A DNA stretch of 40,896 nt from a virus, in the IMG/VR virus record IMGVR_UViG_3300027706_000261, positions 1 to 40,896 of that record. One strand, written 5' to 3'. This document shows, in pieces, positions 1 to 6,564 of this stretch (position 1 is its first letter; each line of letters opens with the position of its first letter). Position numbers and translations under genes: made by a program. The notes under the pieces were generated by a model that saw only the letters and a list, made by a program, of their open reading frames with translations, made no database searches and was not told the origin of the DNA.

Positions 1-729
1 ATGCCAATCAAAGTCAAGTACTTACCCAAGCAGCACATTGAATGGAACGCTCAAAAGCTGCTCGCTGAGTACGGCGGCCGCTATGGTGATGTTGTCGTTC
101 CTCCGATCCCTGTCGAGGAGATCCTGGAAAAACACCTCAAGTTGACGCTGGAGATCGACAACCTGGAAGCCCGCCTGGGGCATCCCGATATCCTGGGTGC
201 GCTGTGGGCGCCCGAGAAACTGGTGGCCATCGACGAAAGCATCGAGCCGACCGAACATCCCAACAAGGAAGGACGATTCCGTTACACCGTCGGGCACGAG
301 ATTGGCCACTGGGTTCAACACCGCCACTACTTCCTGGATAACCCGGATCAGGGATCGTTGTTCCCGGATACTACGTCGAAGGCAACAGTGATCTGCCGGA
401 CTAGTCAGTCCAAAGACCCGATGGAACGGCAGGCGGACTACTTCTCGGCATACCTTTTGATGCCCAAGAACATGGTGTACGCGGCATGGGAAAAGCATCG
501 CGGCAGCCTGACTCCGTACATCTTCAACAGGAACGCGCGCGAGAATCTGCGTGCGATGGGTTTCGTGGAGCCCGATGAACTTCTCGCCTCGATGGCCATC
601 GAATTCGTCGCCGGCGAGATTGCGCCGATCTTCCGGGTGTCTGCGAAGGCGATGCAGATTCGCCTCGAGGAACTGAAGCTGGTGCAGCGGGATGATGCAT
701 CGCTGTTCTCCATGGAGGGCGTGGCGTAG
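1..729 (+). CDS. ImmA/IrrE-family metallopeptidase
   Basis: A 242-residue protein with the zinc-peptidase signature HEIGH at residues 99-103 (H99, E100, H103), followed by ERQAD near 142-146, the position of the third metal ligand in the ImmA/IrrE (DUF955) family, and the usual ALLMP-like stretch (AYLLMP). Members of this family cleave or antagonise phage and ICE repressors, usually from a gene beside an HTH repressor, and act in the cytoplasm. No repressor gene is visible downstream, so a partner would have to lie upstream of the window. The ATG is the first base of the window, so the ribosome-binding site and any longer start cannot be assessed. The length fits an ImmA-type protein with a C-terminal extension of roughly 80 residues. 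The family call is firm; the substrate is inferred. Confidence 0.88.
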   Translation: MPIKVKYLPKQHIEWNAQKLLAEYGGRYGDVVVPPIPVEEILEKHLKLTLEIDNLEARLGHPDILGALWAPEKLVAIDESIEPTEHPNKEGRFRYTVGHEIGHWVQHRHYFLDNPDQGSLFPDTTSKATVICRTSQSKDPMERQADYFSAYLLMPKNMVYAAWEKHRGSLTPYIFNRNARENLRAMGFVEPDELLASMAIEFVAGEIAPIFRVSAKAMQIRLEELKLVQRDDASLFSMEGVA

Positions 730-751
730 TTGTTCGGCAAAGGCGTTTAGT

Positions 752-1021
752 ATGGACATGACTCTGGACAGTCGCGCTACCAAACATTCGTACCCTTCCC
801 GGTACGAAACTGGCGACTTCTACCTCGCGTGCTTCCTGCGCTGCATTGGATATGACCTGCAGGGTCTGCGTCGTGAAGGACGGCGGGCTTTCTTTGTGTT
901 TGAGGATCGGCCGAGCCGACAGACCGATCTGATGGAATTCTTCGGCAACAAGGCCGAAGTGAAACCCTTGCAGTTCGTTTCGGCCATTAAGGATTTAAAG
1001 GCACTGATTCACAATTCATAG
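752..1021 (+). CDS. small DUF5659-like protein
   Basis: An 89-residue protein beginning MDMTLDSRAT. The central part (GDFYLACFLRCIGYDL, then RRAFFVFEDRP) resembles the DUF5659 family: small phage and plasmid proteins with a hydrophobic strand, an aromatic FxFE segment and a charged C-terminus. No catalytic motif is visible. An upstream in-frame start at 692 would overlap the protease gene by 38 bases. The ATG at 752 was chosen because it leaves a short gap after the preceding stop and because the conserved-looking part begins there. The function is unknown. Confidence 0.7.
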   Translation: MDMTLDSRATKHSYPSRYETGDFYLACFLRCIGYDLQGLRREGRRAFFVFEDRPSRQTDLMEFFGNKAEVKPLQFVSAIKDLKALIHNS

Positions 1022-1030
1022 GAGATGCTG

Positions 1031-1240
1031 ATGCAAAAGCCGCCGACCTCTGAGACCAACGTGCTGGCGAAGGCCATCGCGAAGATTGAAACCGAAGTTC
1101 GCGAGGGCGTATCTCACGGGCATTTTGATCTGGCGATCAGTTGCAAGATCGGCAACAGCGGGAAACGCGAGCTCCTCGTAAGAGCGGGCAAAAACCACAA
1201 GTACCTCATCCCCGAGGATGAACTGAAACGGTCCGCGTAA
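1031..1240 (+). CDS. small hypothetical protein
   Basis: A 69-residue soluble protein of unknown function (MQKPPTSETN...), rich in Lys and Glu, with a helical first half (LAKAIAKIETEVREGV) and a C-terminal segment ending LIPEDELKRSA. GGAG at 1021-1024 directly abuts an ATG at 1025 but sits 6 bases before the in-frame ATG at 1031, so 1031 is the better start. It begins 9 bases after the DUF5659-like gene and is probably co-transcribed with it. A hairpin just beyond its stop may end this small operon. Confidence 0.55.
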   Translation: MQKPPTSETNVLAKAIAKIETEVREGVSHGHFDLAISCKIGNSGKRELLVRAGKNHKYLIPEDELKRSA

Positions 1241-1248
1241 AGTAGCGT

Positions 1249-1273
1249 GAGGACCCCCGCCAACGGGGGCCTC
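1249..1273 (+). terminator. possible terminator hairpin
   Basis: GAGG-A-CCCCCG pairs with CGGGGG-CCTC around a CCAA loop: a 10-bp stem with one bulged A, starting 8 bases after the stop at 1240. The following bases (GATCTGTCAAC) are not a good T-tract, so termination may be weak or Rho-assisted. What is seen is the stem; the role is inferred from its position. Confidence 0.4.
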
Positions 1274-1377
1274 GATCTGTCAACACCATAGATCGCTCAC
1301 CATCGGCGCGACGCCGAGGTGGAGGGTCGAAGCCGGATGGCGTGAATGCGCCCTCCGACAGGATCTCCACTTTTCGG

Positions 1378-1572
1378 ATGAGCGAGCCCAAAGAACAGTT
1401 CCTCGAACAAACCCGGCGCTTCTGGCAAGAGCAGACGGATCGACCGCTGTCGGTCGAAGACGCCCGTCAGATCGCGGCCAATGTGACAGGCCTCTTCCAC
1501 GTCCTGGCAGAGTGGGCCGCCGCCGAGGTTCGTCCTCACCCGAACGAGACCAAGGAGCGGGTGAGTCGATGA
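1378..1572 (+). CDS. small hypothetical phage/ICE protein
   Basis: A 64-residue protein (MSEPKEQFLEQTRRFW...) of a type seen in mobile elements, with an acidic helix containing RPLSVEDARQIAANVTGLF and an aromatic/acidic segment. The function is unknown. A GTG at 1342 would add 12 residues and has GGATGG close upstream, whereas 1378 has only a distant AGGA; 1378 is preferred because it gives the usual-looking N-terminus, but the start is uncertain. The stop overlaps the ParB-like start as ATGA at 1569-1572, implying translational coupling. Confidence 0.55.
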   Translation: MSEPKEQFLEQTRRFWQEQTDRPLSVEDARQIAANVTGLFHVLAEWAAAEVRPHPNETKERVSR

Positions 1573-2498
1573 CTTCCAATCTCGATCTTCGAGAAGTCCC
1601 TGGCGACAGCATCCGGGTAGTTGGCCGCCACCGGCGTGACATGGGCGAGCTCGAGGTACTCGCCGCCAGCATCGCCACCGTCGGGCTGCTGCACCCGCCA
1701 GTGATCACGGAAGATGGTCGCCTCATCTGCGGTGAACGGCGACTGCGGGCGATGCGCGACATCCTGCGCTGGACCATGATCCCGGTCACCGTTCTCCAGG
1801 TTTCCACCATCCTCGATGGCGAGTACGCGGAGAACGAGATCAGGAAGGACTTCACCCCGTCCGAACGCGTCGAGATCGGCAAGGCCCTCGAGGCGCAGCT
1901 CGGCGAGCGGCGCGGAAGGGATAATCGGCAAAATGTTGCCGAATTAAAGGGCCGACGATCAGACGATCTCGCCGCACAGAAGGCCGGCTTCGGCAACCGG
2001 ACCACCTACGAGCAGGCCAAGAAGGTCGTCGAGCGGGCTGTGGCTGAGGTGGTCGCCCAGATGGACACCGGCGACCTGTCAGTCAACGCCGCCGCGGTGA
2101 TCGCCGAGCAGCCATCAGAGCGGCAACGCGAAATCGCGCAGATGCCGGAGGGCGAGAAGAAGGCCGCCGTCCGCAAGTTGCGCCGCCAGGATCTTCCCAC
2201 CCCAACCACCGCCCGAAAACAGGCATTGGAAAGCGGCATGGCCATTTTGGACCGCAACCTGAATTACCAACTGCCCACGCCTGAGTCGCAGCGGCCCGTC
2301 GTGGAGCGCAACTACGCAGCCATGGCCATTGCGGATGCGGCGCGAGCCATATCCGGCTGCCAGCACTCCGCGTTGGAAATCGCTGCCGGCATTCGGAGTT
2401 TGGACACCCCCGACATGGATTTTGCAGGGCACTGTCGAAAGGCGGCGGCCTTCCTCGAAGCAATCAACCAGGAGATCGAACGCAATGAGAACAAGTAG
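1569..2498 (+). CDS. ParB/Spo0J-like nuclease-domain protein
   Basis: A 309-residue protein. The N-terminal ParB/sulfiredoxin-like domain (about residues 5-100) carries the characteristic order of a promoter-like GLLHPPVIT, then ICGERRLRA (the GERRxRA box that binds nucleotide in ParB proteins) and an ENEIRKDFTPSER segment. A central region with an AAQKAGFGNRTTYEQAKKVV motif is typical of phage and plasmid ParB-like proteins and is probably a DNA-binding helical domain. The start is the ATG in the ATGA overlap with the previous gene; a start at 1512 would lie inside that gene. No ParA is nearby, so a role in replication or gene control is more likely than partition. A palindrome (1926-1945) is embedded in the coding region. 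Confidence 0.85.
   Translation: MTSNLDLREVPGDSIRVVGRHRRDMGELEVLAASIATVGLLHPPVITEDGRLICGERRLRAMRDILRWTMIPVTVLQVSTILDGEYAENEIRKDFTPSERVEIGKALEAQLGERRGRDNRQNVAELKGRRSDDLAAQKAGFGNRTTYEQAKKVVERAVAEVVAQMDTGDLSVNAAAVIAEQPSERQREIAQMPEGEKKAAVRKLRRQDLPTPTTARKQALESGMAILDRNLNYQLPTPESQRPVVERNYAAMAIADAARAISGCQHSALEIAAGIRSLDTPDMDFAGHCRKAAAFLEAINQEIERNENK
1926..1945. repeat. palindromic repeat, copy A
   Basis: CGGCAA-AATG-TTGCCG followed by AATT. The right arm TTGCCGAATT is identical to the right arm of the perfect palindrome at 32892-32915; the left outer arm is degraded here. It lies within the ParB-like gene, where it encodes RQNVAEL in a linker between the N-terminal domain and the AAQKAGFGN segment. 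Confidence 0.5.
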
Positions 2499-3003
2499 AC
2501 GTTCCGAACTGACCGAGGCGATTCGGGAGACCGTGGCGGCGTTTTGCGCCGCGGGGCGGCGTTTCTGGAACCGCGACATCGTCGATACCGTGATCGAACA
2601 GAACGGCGACTTGTTCGCCGACCTCGGCCGGCAGCTGGCGCGGGAGAAGCTCTTCGACCTTACCCGTCGCGTGATGAAAACTGCGGCCGAAGTCACCGAG
2701 GCTGAGGCGCGCCTGCAACTCGGCCTGGACCTCCCGGAATTCGAGATGCCCAACTTGATCGCCGTGCCCGTCGACATCTTGAATCCTCTGAATGGCGACT
2801 GCGAGTGGGTGCCCGTGATGCACGCGACGGTCGCGGACCTGGATTCCAACCTGCGCATGCTGGATGTCCAGATCGCCGCAGATCAGCGTAGGCGCCGCCA
2901 CATTGCCATGCTGCGGCAGCGCGTGGTGGCGGTCGTCGGAGAGAAGACGGAGCTAACGGTTGCGGAAGCGGCGGCCCTGGCGCGGGAGATGCAATCGGCA
3001 TGA
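2485..3003 (+). CDS. hypothetical protein in replication operon
   Basis: A 172-residue protein, mostly predicted helix. The first half (AIRETVAAFCAAGRRFWNRDIVDTV) looks like a winged-helix or small helical bundle; an IPV/DILNPLNGDCEWVPV segment sits in the middle; and the C-terminal 50 residues are rich in Arg, Ala and Gln and are probably a coiled coil (DQRRRRHIAMLRQRVVAVV). It overlaps the ParB-like gene by 14 bases with GGAG 10 bases upstream of the ATG, and its stop overlaps the helicase start (ATGA). A helicase accessory role is suggested only by this coupling. Confidence 0.7.
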   Translation: MRTSRRSELTEAIRETVAAFCAAGRRFWNRDIVDTVIEQNGDLFADLGRQLAREKLFDLTRRVMKTAAEVTEAEARLQLGLDLPEFEMPNLIAVPVDILNPLNGDCEWVPVMHATVADLDSNLRMLDVQIAADQRRRRHIAMLRQRVVAVVGEKTELTVAEAAALAREMQSA

Positions 3004-4400
3004 ACCCGCCTCCGACAGTCTCGGTGCTGCGGACTCTCCCCTGGCGGCATCAGGCGGAGGCCGTCGCTTTCGTCCGGCAACTGTACCGGCGCGGCAAACG
3101 CGGCGCCATGATCGCGGCCATCATGGGCACCGGCAAATCGGCCATGACGGTGTACCTCTGCACTGAGGAAGGCTTTCAACTGATCCTAATCGTCTGCCCC
3201 CTCCGCGTGGTGCAGGTGTGGCGTCCGCAGTTCGAGATGCACTCGAACGCCCCGTTCATGGTCGTGCCGCTCGATGATTCCAACTCGAATGTCCGCGCGA
3301 AGCGGGATGAGGCGGAACGCCAGATCAAACTGGCCAAGGCGCGGGGCGTGCCGGTGGTGGTCGTTATCAACTACGATTCCGCCTGGCGCACACCGTTCGC
3401 GGAATGGGCCATCAAACAGAAATGGGACTTGGTGGTGGCCGACGAGATCCACCGCTGCAAGGCTCCCGGTGGTAAGGCCAGCCGATACCTTGCGCGCCTG
3501 GGGAAGTTCGCACGGTTCCGGTTGGGCCTCAGCGGCACGCCGATGCCCCATTCGCCGCTCGACGTGTACGGCTACTTCCGCTTCATCGATGCCACGGTTT
3601 TCGGCTGGTCGTTCAACCGCTTCCGGCAGCACTTCGCCGTGATGGGCGGCTACCAGAATCACCAGGTCGTGGGCTACAACAACCTCGACGAGCTGAACCG
3701 GAAGTTCTACTCCGTCACGTTCGCCTGCGGCAAGGACGTCCTCGATCTGCCGCCGGAAGTGCACATCACCTACAACTGCCACCTCGGCAGCGAGGCGCGC
3801 AAGGTCTATCGGTCGCTCGAGCGGGATCTCATTGCCGAAGTTCAGTCCGGTGAGGTCACCGCCGCGAACGCCCTGGTAAAGCTGCTCCGGCTCCAACAGA
3901 TCACGGGCGGTTACGTTCGCACGGACGACGGGCAAGAGATCCAGATCGATTCCGCCAAGATGAACCTCCTGCGCGACGTGCTCGAAGACATCGCGCCCGA
4001 CGAGCCGGTGGTGGTCTTCTGCCGGTTCCACCGGGACCTCGACGCAGTGAACCGCGTTGCGGATGAAGCGGGCCGGCGATCGCTCGAGTTGTCCGGCCGG
4101 ATCGACGATCTGAAACGCTGGCAAGCCGGAGAGGCGCCGGTGCTGGCTGTCCAGATTGATTCCGGCGGCGTCGGCGTCGATCTCACCCGGGCGCGCTACT
4201 CGATTTACTATTCGCTCGGCTTTTCGCTGGGCTCCTACGAACAGAGCCTGGCGCGCATTCACCGCCCTGGCCAGACACGGCCCGTGGAATACATTCACCT
4301 GCTCGCCGCGGGCACCGTCGACGAGAAGGTCATGGCCGCGCTGGCGCAGCGCTCCGATGTCGTCAACAGCGTTCTCCAGCAGATGAAAGGCGGCCAGTAA
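3000..4400 (+). CDS. SNF2-type DEAD/DEAH helicase
   Basis: A 466-residue superfamily 2 ATPase. Walker A is MGTGKSAM (residues 42-49, K46), motif II is DEIH (148-151), SGTPMPHSP is motif III, and ARIHRPGQ (418-425) is the SNF2-style motif VI with arginine fingers. The short length fits phage SNF2-like helicases without accessory chromatin domains. Such proteins translocate on double-stranded DNA and may remodel replication or recombination intermediates. It is translationally coupled to the preceding gene, and the next gene begins on the base after its stop. The class is certain from the motifs; the exact role in the phage cycle is inferred. Confidence 0.93.
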   Translation: MNPPPTVSVLRTLPWRHQAEAVAFVRQLYRRGKRGAMIAAIMGTGKSAMTVYLCTEEGFQLILIVCPLRVVQVWRPQFEMHSNAPFMVVPLDDSNSNVRAKRDEAERQIKLAKARGVPVVVVINYDSAWRTPFAEWAIKQKWDLVVADEIHRCKAPGGKASRYLARLGKFARFRLGLSGTPMPHSPLDVYGYFRFIDATVFGWSFNRFRQHFAVMGGYQNHQVVGYNNLDELNRKFYSVTFACGKDVLDLPPEVHITYNCHLGSEARKVYRSLERDLIAEVQSGEVTAANALVKLLRLQQITGGYVRTDDGQEIQIDSAKMNLLRDVLEDIAPDEPVVVFCRFHRDLDAVNRVADEAGRRSLELSGRIDDLKRWQAGEAPVLAVQIDSGGVGVDLTRARYSIYYSLGFSLGSYEQSLARIHRPGQTRPVEYIHLLAAGTVDEKVMAALAQRSDVVNSVLQQMKGGQ

Positions 4401-5423
4401 ATGCCTCGGTTCATCGATCGGCTGTTGGCCGCCAAGAGGTGGAAGACCGAATCGTTTGATCTGCCGGCCACCTTGTTCGAAAGCGCCGCTCGATTGCAGG
4501 CCCGCGATGCTTTGATCCGCCAGGACCTCCACTCGGTGACCGTGCTCGCCATCGACAACGTTGCCCAGTACTACTTCCAGCACCACACCTGCAGAGATGG
4601 GCGCATGGACGGTCCGGAACAGTTCCCGCAACTGGCGCCGCCGTTCCCCTCGGCGTTTTATGAATACACGCTCGAACCCTCGATGTACGACGTCATGTTC
4701 ACCGAGGCCGAGCGGGCACTGCCGCGCGCCATCAATCAGGTCGGCATTCTCGTGCAGAGCGTGGACACCGGGCGCTTCGGCGATTTGTTCGCGAATTGGG
4801 GCGAAGTCCTCCAGGAGCATCGTAGCGACGTTCCCGCGAAGTGGGTCTTGTTCATCACGGTCTTCGCAGGGCACAAGGACGACCGTGAAGTTCGTGGTCC
4901 ATGCACGCTCCTGCTTCTTGTTGTGGGAGAAGACGGTCAGGCGACCAGTAGGCTGCGCTGCCGCATTTGGGGAATCGAGGATGAGCAGTACGATCTAATC
5001 CCCGAAGAACGCCTCGTTGCAATCGGATCGATGGGAAGCCTCGCATTCCCCGCATTCCTGGCAACGTCGTTCCTGCACTGCCGGAACGTCACTACCGAAG
5101 AAAACCTTCCTCCCGCCAAGCTCAGCAAGGCCCACCGCCGGCGGCACGGACAGCCCCTCGTCCGGTTCAAGACGCTCAGCATCGAACCGATGAAACAGGT
5201 TCTGCGCAAGCTGGGGCGAATCGAAAACCACGGCCTCAGCCAGGCACTCCACCTTTGCCGCGGCCATTTCAAGGATTACCGGAATTCCTCTGGGCTGTTC
5301 GGGAAGCACAAGGGGCTTTTCTGGTGGGACATGCACGCGAGAGGCGCGCTCGATCAAGGCGCGGTCGTGAAGGATTACGCAATCAAACTACCCGAATCAG
5401 GAGACTCACTTGAACACAGATGA
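4401..5423 (+). CDS. hypothetical phage protein
   Basis: A 340-residue soluble protein that I cannot assign. It is mixed alpha/beta with many aromatic residues, has YYFQHHTC near residue 55, a basic segment KAHRRRHGQPLVRFKTLSI around 240, and a C-terminus containing HFKDYRNSSGLFGKHKGLFWW. The basic, aromatic C-terminal part recalls DNA-interacting proteins but shows no diagnostic fold motif. The start is the ATG directly after the helicase stop, and the tail overlaps the next gene by 14 bases, so it belongs to the same replication operon. Confidence 0.7.
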   Translation: MPRFIDRLLAAKRWKTESFDLPATLFESAARLQARDALIRQDLHSVTVLAIDNVAQYYFQHHTCRDGRMDGPEQFPQLAPPFPSAFYEYTLEPSMYDVMFTEAERALPRAINQVGILVQSVDTGRFGDLFANWGEVLQEHRSDVPAKWVLFITVFAGHKDDREVRGPCTLLLLVVGEDGQATSRLRCRIWGIEDEQYDLIPEERLVAIGSMGSLAFPAFLATSFLHCRNVTTEENLPPAKLSKAHRRRHGQPLVRFKTLSIEPMKQVLRKLGRIENHGLSQALHLCRGHFKDYRNSSGLFGKHKGLFWWDMHARGALDQGAVVKDYAIKLPESGDSLEHR

Positions 5424-5805
5424 ACTAAAACGCTTTGTCGCCCTCGAAGAGCGGCGGCACCAACTCGAAGCCGAGGTCGACACCATCAAGGCCGAGGCCG
5501 CGGAACTCGAAGGCCGGCTGCTGCCGCAGTTTGAGCAGAGCGGCATGGAAAGGGTCGCCATCGATGGGCGCACCGTCTACGTGGAACGTAAGCTCTGGGC
5601 GAAAGCAAAGGATGGCGATAAGAACGCCGTCTGCAAAGCCCTGAAGCGGTGCCGCCTCGGCGACTACGTCGAGGAAACGTTCAACACCAATTCCCTCAGC
5701 GCATACGTGCGGGAACTCGACCGGGAGAGCCGGCAGTTGTCGCCGGCACTGGCTTCGGTACTCGAAGTCAGCGAAGTTTTCAAACTCAGAACCAGGAGAA
5801 GCTAA
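5410..5805 (+). CDS. coiled-coil phage protein (Gp157-like architecture)
   Basis: A 131-residue protein. Residues 1-45 form a clear heptad-rich coiled coil (LKRFVALEERRHQLEAEVD...), followed by a beta-type segment (VAIDGRTVYVERKLWAKAK) and a helical C-terminus. This coiled coil plus small beta domain resembles Gp157-type and nuclease-associated small phage proteins, but the match is weak. The start is TTG at 5410 with AGGAG at 5399-5403, 6 bases upstream. It overlaps the previous gene and sits directly before the four-cysteine protein. Confidence 0.65.
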   Translation: MNTDELKRFVALEERRHQLEAEVDTIKAEAAELEGRLLPQFEQSGMERVAIDGRTVYVERKLWAKAKDGDKNAVCKALKRCRLGDYVEETFNTNSLSAYVRELDRESRQLSPALASVLEVSEVFKLRTRRS

Positions 5806-5807
5806 CG

Positions 5808-6560
5808 ATGGCAAAAGAAGTCGTGAAAAAGGAAAAGGAAACCGCGATCAGCCCTTTCGTGATTTTCAAAACGGAGATTGCTGAAATCCGCGAAGCTATG
5901 AACGCCAACGTCGGGGACAACGGCCTCACCGCCGGTGACCTCGAACGCATCAAGATCCCCGCGGGCGGCGGCACCGCCTGGACCATCCAGGGGCTCGACG
6001 GCGAGGAGATGGTGAAGGAACTGTCCGGGATCATCATCGCCTGGCGCGATACCCGGGCCTATTGGAGCGTGCCGATGGAAGAGTCCGACGGCAACATGCC
6101 CCCGGACTGCTACTCGCTCGACGCGCGCACCGGAATTGGTGAGCCTGGCGGGAACTGCCACAAGTGCGCATTCGCGGAGTTCGGTAGCGATCCGAAGGGC
6201 GAAGGCCAGGCATGCAAGCTGATCCGGCAGTTGTTCCTCATCCGCGAGGACAACCTCCTTCCGGAGATCGTGAACCTGCCGCCCAGTTCGCTCAAGCCCG
6301 CGCGGCAGTATTTCCTGCGCCTCGCATCAAAGGGAGTGCCGTGCTACAGCGTCATCACCAAGATCGGTCTGGAGAAAACCAAGAACGGTCAGGGCATCGT
6401 CTACGCGAAGGCCGCGCTCACCTCCGGCGGCCGCCTTACCCCCGAGCAAACGCAGCGGGCGAAGGACTACGCTGCCATGATCGACCCGTTTCTGAAGGCC
6501 GCGCCGCCGGTGAAGGTGGCCAAAGACGTCGTCGAGACGGTTGAGGGTGAGGTGGTGTAG
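5808..6560 (+). CDS. four-cysteine phage protein, SSB-like position
   Basis: A 250-residue protein starting MAKEVVKKEK, with AGGAG 9 bases upstream of the ATG. Cysteines C101, C117, C120 and C136 form a C-x15-C-x2-C-x15-C pattern ending in GQACK, a likely zinc site. It is followed by LFLIREDNLLPEIVNLPPSSLKPA-type sequence and a beta-rich segment. The family occurs in phage replication modules in the place where a single-stranded DNA-binding protein would be expected, and the C-terminus is acidic (VVETVEGEVV), as in many SSBs. The zinc site is inferred from the cysteines; the SSB role is a hypothesis. Confidence 0.7.
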   Translation: MAKEVVKKEKETAISPFVIFKTEIAEIREAMNANVGDNGLTAGDLERIKIPAGGGTAWTIQGLDGEEMVKELSGIIIAWRDTRAYWSVPMEESDGNMPPDCYSLDARTGIGEPGGNCHKCAFAEFGSDPKGEGQACKLIRQLFLIREDNLLPEIVNLPPSSLKPARQYFLRLASKGVPCYSVITKIGLEKTKNGQGIVYAKAALTSGGRLTPEQTQRAKDYAAMIDPFLKAAPPVKVAKDVVETVEGEVV

Positions 6561-6564
6561 CGGG

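Noticed and set aside
3186-4874. Long minus-strand open frame of over 500 codons opposite the helicase
   Set aside because: Composition is Arg/Val/Gly/His-rich without motifs, and it lies opposite a clearly conserved SNF2 gene. It is a GC-rich shadow frame. The same applies to long minus frames at 7036-8691, 29430-31430 and 33728-35551.
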